A stretch of DNA of 64,000 bases, taken from Arcanobacterium_A hippocoleae_A. GTDB lineage: Bacteria; Actinomycetota; Actinomycetes; Actinomycetales; Actinomycetaceae. Shown here piece after piece: positions 1 to 10,900 of this stretch. The notes beneath the pieces were generated by a model. The model saw only the letters and a program-made list of their open reading frames with translations. It ran no database searches and was not told the origin of the DNA. The translations under genes were made by a program, and so were the position numbers. The stretch lies in assembly GCA_040360365.1 (NCBI GenBank), contig CP136412.1; one strand, 5' to 3'. The first letter of the stretch is position 1. Each line of letters opens with the position of its first letter.

Positions 1-659
1 TCGCCGGTATTCACATCGAAAGTGAAACTGTGAGCCGGCGGGAGCTTGTAAACACCTTGGAAGAAAGTCTCTGCCGTTGCCGAATATTGCAATGTGACAT
101 ACGGCCGCAGTGCGTCTTTATTCATTCTTTTCACAAAGTGCGGCTGGTCAAGGAAACTTTTAATTTCGCTGCCAAAAATCAGCCCCGACTTGCCGTCGGC
201 ATTTTTTGGCAGCCGTGCATAATATAACGGCTTAATCCCGAAAATATCGCGTGCACCAAAGAGCCGCTGGCGTTTCCGATCCCAAATTACGAAACCATAC
301 ATCCCGCGAAGCTTATCGAGCAGTTTCTCACCCCAAGCCTCATATCCGTGCAGCAGAGATTCAGTGTCGGCGGCGGAATGGAACTCATAACCGAGATCCT
401 CCAACTCTTTGCGAAGCTCCTGGAAATTATAGATTTCACCGTTAAACACGATAGTTACGGTTCCATCTGCATTACTCATCGGCTGTTTTCCAGCTTCAGA
501 AAGATCAAGAATCGAAAGCCTGCGGAACCCGAGCGCCACTTTTCCGTCGAAAAACTGCCCGCCCATATCCGGCCCGCGATGCACAATCCGATTCATCATG
601 GATTCGAGCACGGTTTCGCGGTTTTCCACCTCGTCAACAAATCCAACAAAACCGCACAT
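1..659 (-). CDS. asnB: Asparagine synthase (glutamine-hydrolysing), N-terminal part
   Basis: Only the first ~219 codons lie in the window; the gene runs off the left edge without a stop. It starts ATG-TGC, so after Met removal Cys2 is the N-terminal nucleophile of a class II glutamine amidotransferase (MCGFVGFVDE). Other visible family motifs are the HRGPD segment, RRLSILDLS, the NGEIYN glutamine-pocket motif and the ARDIFGIKPLYY stretch. The family hydrolyses glutamine and passes ammonia to beta-aspartyl-AMP to make asparagine; the synthetase domain would lie outside the window. No frameshift is seen in this part. The related wbp/glucosamine-type amidotransferases are less likely because GIKPLYY and the start are typical of AsnB. 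Confidence 0.9.
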   Translation of the reverse strand, partial: MCGFVGFVDEVENRETVLESMMNRIVHRGPDMGGQFFDGKVALGFRRLSILDLSEAGKQPMSNADGTVTIVFNGEIYNFQELRKELEDLGYEFHSAADTESLLHGYEAWGEKLLDKLRGMYGFVIWDRKRQRLFGARDIFGIKPLYYARLPKNADGKSGLIFGSEIKSFLDQPHFVKRMNKDALRPYVTLQYSATAETFFQGVYKLPPAHSFTFDVNTG

Positions 660-1015
660 ACCGACTCCTTCCGAAAGTCTGAAAATAAATAATACAAACT
701 AGAAATCACACTAGAACTACTCAGTACATCATACATAGCCCACGGAAGCCACTTCGAGATATGAGCAGAGAACAATTACGCTATGCGCATTATATCTGCT
801 GCAGGCAAAATCATCCGTGTTTATTATCTCGATAACCGCCCGCAAATCCCGATAACACCGAATCCCGTTCCGTATTTAAAAGCATCATATCCGCAGTTCC
901 CGCATAAAAACTAGTGCCGGAGTTATTACATGAACTAGTGCCCGAGTTGCTGCCGGAACTAGTGCTGGGAGTTATTACAGGGACGATTTGCGGAAAATAC
1001 ACCGGAAATGCAGGC
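660..1015. other. Intergenic stretch between asnB and the GH20 gene
   Basis: No convincing gene. This is the asnB upstream region and the downstream side of the GH20 gene. Positions about 911-985 hold a degenerate repeat of a short unit containing AACTAGTGCCGGAGTT, at least three imperfect copies. The small open frames here are made of this repeat and have no recognisable protein. Confidence 0.5.
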
Positions 1016-1061
1016 TTGGGTGCCGAGTGCAAGGTATTTCTCCCAGCAGCTCGGCACCCAA
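1016..1061. terminator. Stem-loop after the GH20 surface protein gene
   Basis: Perfect 12-bp inverted repeat, TTGGGTGCCGAG (1016-1027) and CTCGGCACCCAA (1050-1061), with a 22-nt loop, 49 bp beyond the stop codon of the leftward GH20 gene. There is no clean T-run, so it may be a 3'-end stabiliser rather than a classical intrinsic terminator. Confidence 0.6.
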
Positions 1062-1109
1062 TATTTCCCGGTCAGAATTTCAATTCCGCACTTCTGACCA
1101 GATTTCCAG

Positions 1110-4100
1110 CTATTCTTCGCGGGCAGTGTTCCGACGGCGGGCAACTAACACCGCACCTGCTGCCGTAAACACCCCAGCAATAACAAGCACCCCAAGCACA
1201 CTTGCACCGGTCTGTGCGAGGTTCTTGGCTTTCCCCTGTACCGCAGCTGCAGCACCTGCAGTCGGGTTATCGAGTATTGGAGCAGCAGGAGAATCCGGAT
1301 TAGCCGGATTCACCGGATTCGGCACATCCGGCTGCGGTTCGCCCGGCTCACTCGGTTCGCTCGGTTCGCTCGGGGTGCCTGGCTCGCTCGGCACATCCGG
1401 CACTACTGGAGCTTTTAACTTCATACCAGCTAACGCACCGCGCAACGCTGCAATCGCCGCATTCACAGCCTCAGCATCTGCACGATCCGCACCTGCTGCA
1501 GCTGCAAAAGCATCCTGCAAAGCCGCCGCACTATCAGCAGTATAAAAATCAGACTTCAATAAACCAGCGGCCTGTTTTTGCAATACATCCAACGTATCCG
1601 TATCAGGATTCGCCGGAACTGCATTAAGCTTCACTTCCGCAGCCGAACCGTTCTTATTAGCCGGATCGCCATAAGAACTGTTCCACGTAATCTTCACATT
1701 CCGCGTAGTCACACTGCGGTCAAAAGAAATCACCTGCGGTTCAGCTGTGTTCTGCAAATTCTTCCCATTTGCGGCAGTCCCCTCAGCAACTTTCTCCCAA
1801 GTTTGCCCATCATCAGAAACTTCGACCACATACCCATTGAGTCTGCCATTAGTGCCGGACTTACGCCCCTGCACTGTCACACCATTAATCTCAACTGGCT
1901 GACTTGCACGCACCATAAACCAATGCGGCATTTTCGCAATCGACCACTTCGAATGCCACATTGTATCGCCGTCGCCATCAAGCGCTTTCTCCGGAGCAGA
2001 ACCGGCGTCTTGGAAAGAACTTGCACTCGCGGTAAGCAATGCCGAATCTACATAGGTAACGTCATCTTTTTCAGCACCAATCCAGCAATTGCCTGCGCCA
2101 GCCCAGCTTCATATCCGGCAACAACTGCCTGCATCCGCTTCGGCAAACCGCGGACAACACGTGCTTTCGCGGTTTCAAAAGCAGCAGCAGACTCGGCAGT
2201 ATACCCGGACAAATCAGCAGGAACCACGGCAAGCAATGCCTCCACCCGGCGATAATCAGCACCCGGAGCTTTCACTTTCGCAGCTGCAGCCCGCAGCGAA
2301 GCAATCGCATCTTCAACCGCAGCTGCAGTAAGCTCGCCGTCGGCTTTCACCGCAACCTTTTCCGCAGCCGCAATCGCATCTTGCAATGCTTTCTTATCTG
2401 CTGCGGCAGTATCCGCAAATGCGTCAGCAAGAATTGATTTCGCCGTAACAACCGCGCGTTCGAGCGCCATCGTCGAAACAAACGGCTGCTCCGGCACTGC
2501 ATCTATCCGCACATCTTTTACAAAACCATTAAAAGCATTCGCTTTCGCGCCGACGGCAGCAAACGGAATCATCATCGTTGCCTTGAGCTTAGTCCGCTCC
2601 GGGGAACCAAGAGTTCCAACTTCCACGCCGTCAACAAAAAGTTTCGCCGTCGTGAAAGCGTTTCGAATCTCAAGTTCTGCCCACTCCTGCAGCGGCAATG
2701 CATAATCAAACGAATAATCAAACCCTTCACGGCTGAATCCGACTTTTCCAGTTCCGCCCTGCACAGCTTTAATTGTGCCGTAAGGACTTTCGAAAAGAAT
2801 CTGATCAGCTGGAGTGCCGTCGTTATTCTTCACCAGTTCCGTAAGTTTCACTTTCACCCGCAGCGAATGGCCGAGTCCGATAGTTTCCGGCACACCTTCG
2901 CCGCCGATTTCTGCATAAGACTCACCGCCATTTAAGCGCAGCGCCTTGGTGAAATCTGCTTCCGCAATTGCCGCATTTTTCTTCACGCCAAGATTAAAGC
3001 CGTTTCCAGTTACGTCTTTATCATTTTGCAGCGGAAGATTCGCCACTTGCTCACCCGCCGGCACACCGTCGGTGTAATGGAAATTAGTATTTGGTGCTTC
3101 CCCAAGTTTTCCGGCACGAGCTTTCGCCCCAGCCAAATCAAGTGCAGACGCCGGCTTGCCCCACATACGCGCACCATGCAGCGGCAAAGCTTTCGCCGTA
3201 CGATCGAAAATATCGTATTCCGAAATGCCGGTATCTTTCTGATCAATCATGTCGTTCCACACAGCAAACGCAGCACCGATCATCTTCGGATCACCAGCTG
3301 GAATTACCACCCCGCCCATATTATTCACGGCGGATTCATACATTGTGCTTTCGTTTAAATAGTCATAGTAATAATTTGCATTCGGCACAATATAGTAAGA
3401 ACCATCGATTGTGTTAATCAGCTCGAAACCAAGGTTATACATTTCTTTCGCATTAGCCCATCCGGTATTCCAGATGTTAATTTCGCGCCCGGCACCAGAA
3501 ACTGCTTCACCATTGTGCAGCTGAGTAAGCGAACCCCAAATACGCGCCTTATGCCCAGTGTTTTCAACATGCTCGAAAATATTGTTTACAAACTTTCGAT
3601 AAGACTGCTGGGAAGCTTCATATTCGTCAGCACCCACATGAACCGTCTTCGCTCCGGCAAAAGTCGGGTTATCGCCTTTCAGATACTCGTCCCAAACACC
3701 AGTAATAAACGAATACGCTTCATCATATTGATTTGCTAAATCAAGATGATCAGCACCGCGTTTAATACCAGGAGTACGCAAATCAGGCCGAACCTTAGTG
3801 AATGCAAGCGAATGCGCCGGCATATCAAATTCAGGAATAATATTCACCCCAAGCGCAGCTGAATCGGTAATAAACTCGGCGAACTCTGCCTTGGTATAGA
3901 ACATGTCTTTGCTGGTCAAATCAGCCTTGTTCTTCCCGCCGTTTCCGCCAGCCTTGACCGCAGATTCAAGCCGGAAACCTGAGTAGGCATTATTTACCGA
4001 ATCACCCTTATAATCCTCAACCCAAATATAGTTATCGTTAAGATGAATATGGAAATCGTTCAGCTTATACCAAGCCATCTCTTTGACCATCTGTTTTAGA

Positions 4101-5416
4101 TAGTCAAGGCTGAACGGCTTCCGCCCAACATCAAGCATGAAACCGCGCACCTTATAGAGCGGGTAATCACGTGCCGTACCCTGCGGAATCGTCCCGCCTG
4201 CAGCTTTTGCTGCCTGGAGAATCGTACGGGTAGCCCAGTATGCACCGGCTGCCGTCTCAGCCGCAGCGACGGTTTTACCGCTCACTTCAAGCCGGTACCC
4301 TTCATCTTGCAGCCCGAGAGTTTTATCGGCAGTCTTGACAAGCACAATATCGCCTGCTTTTGCCGAATCAGCACTGCCTTTCATTACCGAAAGTGCTTTT
4401 CCGCCAAAAATATCGGCATAATCTGCAGCCAGCGCATTTGCCGCCGCCGCAAAAGAAGCGTCAGTGTAAATTACACGCGCACTATTCCGCAGCGTGAACT
4501 CACCTGTTCCGCCTTTCCACTCGCGCAGCTCCGGAAGGACCTGCGGAGCAGCATTATCGCCGTCGGCAACGGTTTCCTTACCCGGAATCGTAACTGGAAT
4601 CTCCTTGAAAACATAGGAATTATCAGATTTTTTCGTCACCTTAAAAGCAAGCTTTACCGGCGTAGAAACTATTGGTTTGAAGATTGTAAAATCAGCCCCC
4701 ACGACCTGCTCATAATCAGCACCCAGGAATTCAGTTTTATAAGTATCGTTGTTAGTTAAACCAGTTACTGCCAGTTTCGCGGTATCCGCTTCCGGCGCGG
4801 CGACGGAAATCTTATTTGCTACGGTATCGAGACTTTCCGGAATGTCCCCGGCATAAACTTCCATTTCAAAAACAGAGACCGTACCCCATGCAACCCCGCC
4901 GTCGGGATCATTAAAAGTATTATGGTCAATATACAAGCGGACAAACCGTGCCTGCTCTGCTTGGCCGAAAGTAATTACATCGGTTAAAGCCTGCGGATGC
5001 GAATCGAACGATTTTACTGTTTTCCAAGCATCACTGGCCGCTTCTGGCGCAGTATCGCCGGAAGCAACTTGAATTTTATACCCTTTCGCCTTGCGCTGCT
5101 CCCAGAAAATCCGCACATTCTTCACATTCTGCACCGATTCAAGATCGACATAAATCCAATGCGGTCCTCCATCTTTTCCTGCAGCAGCGTCGGCAGCGCT
5201 TGCCCATCGCGAATCTCTGCCGCTGGTATCGCCGTCGAAAGCTTTCGCTGCATTGAATTTATCTGCTTCCTTATCGGAAGCCGCAGCAGTTTTTCCTTGC
5301 GCAAGATTCGCTTCAGCAGCAAGCGCCGGCGGCATTGGGAGAAAACTCAAAAATGCGAGCGCGAAAATGCTGAAGAGTGCAAGATAACTATTTATTCGTT
5401 TTTTAATTGCAGTCAT
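1110..5416 (-). CDS. Sortase-anchored beta-N-acetylhexosaminidase (GH20), frameshifted
   Basis: A ~1435-residue secreted wall protein predicted to remove terminal N-acetylhexosamine from host or bacterial glycans. It has a signal peptide ending near PALAAEA, an F5/8 type C (CBM32-like) domain (~35-190), a GH20b-like domain (~290-410) and the GH20 catalytic barrel (~415-790) with the catalytic Asp-Glu pair at ~597-598 (HVGADEYE). A LamG-like region, a FIVAR-type helical repeat, a second F5/8C domain, another FIVAR repeat, a Pro/Glu-rich spacer, LAQTG, a membrane helix and an RRR tail follow. ATG 5416 is preceded by AGGGCAAG. One suspected deletion in the A-run near 2067 splits the frame; adding an A gives LKKDDVTYVDSALL and joins both halves. 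Confidence 0.9.
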
Positions 5417-6212
5417 AAAACTTGCCCTATTCGTAATTATTTATGGCCTATCACCTTGCACAACGGTACTTCCTGCTCCGCATTTTCGAGACAAAAAGCT
5501 TTCTGTGTTGAGATTTCTGCGTTGAGCTTCTGCGTTGAGCTTCTGCGTAAAAAGCTTTCCATTTGAAAGCTGCTTATACAAAGCCGCCTTTATGAAGCTG
5601 CATGTATGAAGCTGTTTGCATGAAGCTGTTTGTATGAAGCTGTTTGCATGAAATCCGTCCGCAAAAAGCAGAAAACTTTTTTGAACGAAAATTTGAAAAG
5701 TTCAGCAACATTTGCGCAAACATTTGCAAAAACATTTGCGGAACTTTCCCGGACGTTTCACCGAAAAGATATCCGTCGAAAAAATACTCCGCAAGCAGTT
5801 TTCGAAAGAAGTTCTTCCGGAAATCTCCTTCAAATCCCGGAAGAATTTTCTGAGATTTTCTGAGATATGCCGAAGATTTTCGAAAAGCAGAACCCTGAAA
5901 GTTAAATTCTCGGCTGTGAGCATATCTTAGAATCGGCAAACCTTTCACCACTAAATCAAATCAGCAAATCAACTTTGATTAGCAATTTCGATTCACGATT
6001 TGCAGTAGGTTTCTCGTTGTGCAAGCCAGTTATGCCTGAGCGACCCCAGTAACACCTAGTACATCCGAGTATACCTACCAAGATTTTTTCAGACAATCTT
6101 TCACTGTAATTTACTAAGAGTCCATTTTGCTAAGTGCTCACTTTGCCAAGACTTCACTTTTCTAAGCGTTCACTTAAAACCAGCAGCACCGCAACCGCTG
6201 GCAAAACACAGA
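5417..6212. other. Long repeat-rich intergenic region left of the repeat array
   Basis: No gene supported. It holds clustered degenerate short repeats: a ~13-bp unit containing TTCTGCGTTGAGC around 5510-5555, a ~14-bp unit GAAGCTGTTTGCAT in about four copies at 5595-5655, repeats built on AACATTTGC around 5705-5745, and units like TTTGCTAAGTGCTCAC around 6115-6180. Open frames such as the leftward one at 5574-5951 are translations of these repeats and match no family. The GH20 promoter should lie just right of 5416. Confidence 0.6.
5595..5655. repeat. Short tandem repeat, ~14-bp unit
   Basis: About four adjacent imperfect copies of a 14-bp unit close to GAAGCTGTTTGCAT, alternating GCAT and GTAT endings, ~180 bp upstream of the GH20 start. 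Seen directly in the sequence; function unknown. Confidence 0.7.
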
Positions 6213-6451
6213 TTCCCGTTACGCAAATGGAGGCAAGAACTCAGTTTCATTACGTAGCTGATGGCGGGAAGTCAGGTTTGTTACGTAACTAGTGGCAAGA
6301 ACTTAATTTCGTTACGTAACTGGTGGCAAGAACTCAGGCTGCGGTTTTCACCGTCGAAAGCGCTTGTGTTTCCGCAGGTCACAGGCTCGCAATAACGACG
6401 GCACTCCCGTCGGAAAACAAAACCACCCATTTCGCCACCACTTACGTAACC
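6213..6451. repeat. Interspersed ~31-bp repeat array, locus 1
   Basis: Four direct units near consensus TTACGTAACTGGTGGCAA, with their CGTAACT cores at 6222, 6253, 6284 and 6315 (exact 31-bp spacing). A GC-rich hairpin follows (CGACGG 6396-6401, CCGTCG 6407-6412), then one unit in inverted orientation (6431-6451). The outer ~11 bp of each period vary. The same units recur at 7564-7680 and 50105-50373. The spacing of three helical turns and the inverted end resemble arrays of protein-binding sites at transposon ends. Confidence 0.85.
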
Positions 6452-6519
6452 TCGCGGCGATTATACCTATCTCATTGCTAATGGATATCGTCCTTGCAAC
6501 CCGAAAATGTAAAGCGCCT

Positions 6520-6784
6520 TTAGCCTAAGACTTCTTTTGCGAGAGCAGTTCGGACGAATTCGGAAATGTTTTGATTATTTTCTCTCGCTTTTTCTCCACT
6601 GCTTCCCATAAAGCAACTGGCGCTCGAAAGGTTTTAGCTTCCATTGGCGGGAGTTCAGTTTCCCATGCACGTGGAGCAGTTTTCTCGAAATAGGTATTAG
6701 GGAATCCCGAATCAATTTCGTTAATCCATGCTTGAACTTCTTCTTCTCCAAAGGGACACCGTTAATGCCGACGTATTCGCTCAT
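6520..6784 (-). CDS. Antitoxin of a type II TA pair, frameshifted
   Basis: Second gene of a two-gene operon; its ATG overlaps the toxin stop by 4 nt (ATGA). Two suspected one-base losses (near 6741 and near 6592, the second in an A-run) break the frame. Restoring them gives an ~88-residue protein beginning MSEYVGINGVPLEKEEVQAW and ending NQNISEFVRTALAKEVLG. That ending is typical of ribbon-helix-helix (CopG/Arc-like) antitoxin tails, so I infer it neutralises the upstream protein and autoregulates the operon. The toxin-before-antitoxin order occurs in BrnTA-like modules. The exact family is not certain. Confidence 0.65.
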
Positions 6785-7038
6785 TTCATCACCTCATTTT
6801 TGAATCTCGTTGTTAAATAATTCGCGTGAAAGATTAGATGCTGCTCAAGACCGCTGGCAAAGATTATTTCGATAGGCCGCCCCTCATAATCAAAACCGAT
6901 ACTTGCCCATCGTGGCGGATACTTTCCTTGGTCTTTGCTCCGAAGCTTTGCCGTGTTGTGTCCTGTGGAGTAAGCGGAAAGAATTTGTTCACGAGTGAGA
7001 CCATGTTTCAACGCATTGGGATGGATAACAATCTTCAT
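6781..7038 (-). CDS. BrnT-like toxin of a TA pair
   Basis: Small basic protein of ~85 residues. The KHGLTREQI motif near the N-terminus and the strand-rich segment ASIGFDYEGRPIEIIFA followed by HLIFHANYLTTRF resemble small RelE/BrnT-fold ribonuclease toxins paired with RHH antitoxins. I start it at ATG 7038 (GAAAG six bases upstream) rather than the TTG two codons earlier. It is translationally coupled to the antitoxin. Both genes sit between repeat arrays at 6213-6451 and 7564-7680. Catalysis is inferred from fold resemblance only; a DUF4258-like protein is the main alternative. Confidence 0.6.
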   Translation of the reverse strand: MKIVIHPNALKHGLTREQILSAYSTGHNTAKLRSKDQGKYPPRWASIGFDYEGRPIEIIFASGLEQHLIFHANYLTTRFKNEVMK

Positions 7039-7563
7039 TTGCAACTTTCATACAATATACTACATCGTAATACGTCTAATAATACAGGCAAGCAATACTG
7101 TACGTCATACAACTAGTTGGAGAATTTTTCTTTACCGCACATAACCGCAAATAAAAATTATCTGCGGTGTCTTCTGCTTTTATTGCACGTCTATTTTTTA
7201 TTCATGCTCGTTTGTTGCAAAAGAAAATCTTTTATCTTCCGATGCGGTGTTTGTTCTGATTTCACAGGATATGTCTTAGTATGGCGGCACCCGCGGAATA
7301 TCCTGCGAAAGCTCCCCGCTAAGGCGGATACTCACAGCAAGATGTACGAAGCGTCCGTACAAACATGCTATAGCGCTTTTGCACCTTCACTTCCATCTTG
7401 CTCTGCGCGGCTTGTTTTCCCGTTTCGAGGGTCACGGTTATTTGCGGCTCTTCGAGAACATTTTATGAGGCAGGACGAGATGAAACAGGTTGGCAATACC
7501 GGATATACCGACCGCGGTTTTAATGAATAGTGGCGGCACTGCTAATTAAGTGTGTTCGTGGGG
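7039..7563. other. Gap upstream of the TA operon
   Basis: No recognised gene. The AT-rich part at 7040-7120 is the likely promoter of the leftward TA operon. The rightward open frame at 7117-7530 (137 codons) has no ribosome binding site, odd composition and no family I recognise. A lone TGGCGGCA motif near 7530 may be a worn repeat unit. Confidence 0.4.
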
Positions 7564-7680
7564 ATTTCACCGTCAGTTACGTGTGTTCGAAGAGATTTTG
7601 CCACCAGTTACGTTAGCCAAAGCAGATTTCACCACACTTACGTAATCTCTCGGGAATTTTGCCGCTACTTACGCACCCCG
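7564..7680. repeat. Interspersed ~31-bp repeat array, locus 2
   Basis: Four units in inverted orientation relative to locus 1, with their TTACG cores at 7577, 7608, 7638 and 7669 (spacing 31, 30, 31). Each reads TTTTGCCACCAGTTACGT or a variant. With locus 1 they face each other across the TA operon, as the two ends of an element would. Confidence 0.85.
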
Positions 7681-7764
7681 CACCTACCTCACCGTCGACG
7701 GACTCACTCCCTCCATACCCCCCGCAGCTCTGAAATTCATCATGCTGCGGATGCGATAAATAAT

Positions 7765-7806
7765 AACGGCGGGTGTGAACTGCACCTGCAGCAAACACCC
7801 GCCGTT
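7765..7806. terminator. Terminator of the choice-of-anchor M gene
   Basis: Perfect 12-bp inverted repeat (AACGGCGGGTGT at 7765-7776, ACACCCGCCGTT at 7795-7806) with an 18-nt loop. It lies ~125 bp past the stop of the leftward gene ending at 7930. A T-rich tail follows on both strands, so it can work in both directions. Confidence 0.75.
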
Positions 7807-7929
7807 TGTTAAATTTTAGTTCATGCAAGGCAGCCGTATCGGCTTGCCATCTACACTAGCCGCGCAAAAACCAACCGCACACAAACCGCACACAAACTAA
7901 TTGCACCGAATCATGTTAATTGCACCGAA

Positions 7930-10900
7930 TCATGCTGCCGCCTTGCGCGCCTGCAATACGCGGACGGTCATCAAAGCCGCATTTACAAGCAGCAGTGCGA
8001 TAACGATCCCGAGGAGAATCCCGCTATTCCACCACGATCCGTTCCCGTCGGCATCCAAACCGCTATTGGAACTTGCACTGGTATTCTTTGCGCTTGACCC
8101 GCTCAGTTTCTTGGCGCCATTTTCATCATCGAGCGGATTTCCATTAGCGTCGAGAGCTTCCTCTCCGGCATTCAAGCTATCCGCACTCCCTGCAGCTACA
8201 TTTTGCCCGCGGCTGCCAAGAGCAGCGCCAACACCGCCGGAAGCATTAGTTGTTCCGCGGGAGCCAGCGAGAGCTTTCCCGATTTCAGCACCGAGATCAA
8301 AGTGTCCGTTGGTTATCCCGCTGCCGGAACCGACATTGAAAGTAAGGACAGTACTGTTTGAAACGTTACGTCCGTTTTTCAGAGTCACCGTAGTGGTGAT
8401 TCCAACTTTATATGTTCCCGGTTGTGAAAAAATCCAGTTCGGATGGGCGTGCACGTTCGGGTTGAGCACAATAGCGCCGGCAGGATGACCGTTTACACCT
8501 GAAAAGATTCGCTGTCCCGCTCCGCCAAAGTTATTCGAGTAGAAAACTTCCATCGCGCCCGGTCCGGAGAAAGAGGTCAGCGCAAGCTTCAAATATCCAG
8601 TGGTTTTCTCACGAATCGTCGGGTGCTGCGAATTTACACCGAGCCATGGTACTCCGCTGACCTGACTGCTGGAAATCATCCATACCGGACTGCCCGCCGG
8701 AATCCGCCCGACTGATTCCGCCGTAGTTGCTTTGCCGGCGCTGCCGATTGCGAAAACTAGCGTGCTCGGGTCAACCCATTTTGCCGGCTGGGTACGGTCG
8801 TCTTTAATCCGCGGATAGATTGCGTCAACATATTTTTGCTTGTTTACAGCAGGGGCAGGGGATATACTTCCTCCGGTGTATCCGCCTGCAGTTCCGTTTC
8901 CGGAGTTTCCATTCGCTGCCGACGGCGGAGCACTCGGGGCGCTCGGGGCACTCGGACTACCCGGCAAATCCGTGTTGGATCCGCCAGACGCCGACGGATT
9001 ATCTGCCTGCGGATTATTCACCGGCGGTACACTTGGCTGAGAATTTTGCTTCTCATCCATAGTGTTAGTTCCCACTAGCCATGTAAAGACAGCCGTGTTT
9101 GAGGTTTGTCCAGCTACTCTTGCACGAACTTTCATTGTATATTTGCCTGGTTTTTCAAAAAGCCAATTGGCGTGTACATGCCCTGGTTCTTTTTGAATAA
9201 TCTTTTCTCCAGCTGCAAGGATATAACTTCCTGAATCAAGAGCCGGGGCTGTTCCGCCAAGTCTTCCCGTATCAAACAGGAACATTTTTCCTGGTCCTTT
9301 TACTTCCAGGAAATCATATTCGACCGGACCGAAGCTTTTTGGAACAAAGGATGTATCCCACCCCGGGAACGGAATTTCGTGCTGCCTTAAACCATTCTTT
9401 CCGAGCAAATATCCGCTGGGACCAAATTTGTCACGCATATTTTCTGGAATATTAGTAAGCGCAGTGTCTTTCACACGTAGAGTTACGGAGTTTGGATCAC
9501 GTAAAATTTCTCTGCCAGCGGTGTCATCTTTCGTATTGAGAATCAATTTTCCGTTACGCACAACCACGTTCAGTAAATCGATGTGCCCATGATCAAGTTC
9601 GACGGGAACAGCGATATCGCCAGTTGGTGTAATTTCAGATGCATCTGGAGAAGTGTTTTGCTTATTCGGGTCATAAATCCAGGGAGTATCTGTATCTTCC
9701 GAACCTGCAGGTTGGTCTGACTCAGGATTTTCTGTTTCTGGCTGATTCTCCTCTGCAGCGTTCTTTTCCACCTTCCACCGATAGGCGGCAACGTCAGAGC
9801 GAATCGTCTCACCGTTAGCGAGTTTTCCAACTGCCTGGACTTTAAAAGTGTAGTCACCAGGCTTTGTAAAGAGCCAATGTCCGTGAGTGTGCGAAGCGGA
9901 TTCAAGCGCCAGCTTCGAACCGGTTTTTACTAAGTATCCATCTTTCAATACTTGGGAAATCTCGCCTTTTAAATTTGGCGGATAGAATAATACAACTTTC
10001 CCTGGTGCATTAACTTCCACAAATTCAAGTTCTACCGATTTAATACCGAAAGATTCATAGTCCTGGCTTGACCATCCCGGAGAAAAGCTGGTGTAGTAAG
10101 TTGTATATCCGCTTGTTATTTTTTCCGGCAGCTCGAATCCGATATCTTTTTGATAGGTGCGTGCTTCCAAAACTAAGAGTGCCGATTCCGGTGTCCGAAT
10201 CACACCGCGCCCAGTGATGTCTTCACGCATTAACAGCTGCAGCTTATTTTGCGCAGCAGTCAGGTAAAACGCATCAAGGTGCCCTTTGCTGCGAAACTCG
10301 GCAGGAGTGTTAACAACTTCGTCTTGCGGTTCACCAGGCTGGACTGAAGATTCCGGCAATTCATCTTCCGATTCCGGAGATTCCGGCAAATCCTGCTCGG
10401 ATTCTAAATCAGTTTCCGGATCATCCTCAAGATTATCCTCAGGATCAGCTTCTGCCTCCGGTTCTGGTTCTAGGCTTGGATCAGCTTCTGCCTCCGGTTC
10501 TGGTTCCAGGCTTGGATCAGCTTCCGATTCAGCAGCTGCAGCCGCTGTTTCTGCCGGATTTTTCTCAACCTCAAAAGTCGATGTGAAAGGCTGAGATTTT
10601 ACACTTTCCCCGCTGTCTTTCACACCAACAACTTCACCGGTAAGCCGATATGTACCAGAACGATCAAAGAACCAGTGTGCATGCTGATGCCCGGTAATTG
10701 GCAGAGAAGTTCCTGCTGTAACAAACAATTTGTTATCGTTTAAAAACGGAATCGGATCTGCTTCACCCAAATCGCCTAAGCTAAAAAGCGACACCTTTCC
10801 TGGTCCAGTTACTTTTGTGAAATTAATCGTGAGCGATTTGAACCCGTTATCACGAAATTTCGGGGCGTTCCAGCCTGGCTCAAACCAAACTTCCGCATCA

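Noticed and set aside
811..1032. Ser/Thr-rich small protein
   Set aside because: Encoded by the degenerate AACTAGTGCCGG repeat and overlapped by the GH20 terminator hairpin.
1110..2039. Separate F5/8-type C LPXTG protein downstream of the hexosaminidase
   Set aside because: It joins the upstream gene in frame by restoring one A near 2067 and has no start signals of its own.
5574..5951. 125-residue leftward ORF in the repeat region
   Set aside because: Its sequence is a translation of short tandem repeats; no RBS and no family.
6213..6451. CRISPR array at the ~31-bp repeats
   Set aside because: The conserved core is only about 20 bp with ~11-bp variable parts, units occur in both orientations at one locus, and there are no cas genes.
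7117..7530. 137-residue rightward ORF after the TA operon
   Set aside because: No RBS, no family, Cys/Leu-rich composition unlike the other genes here.
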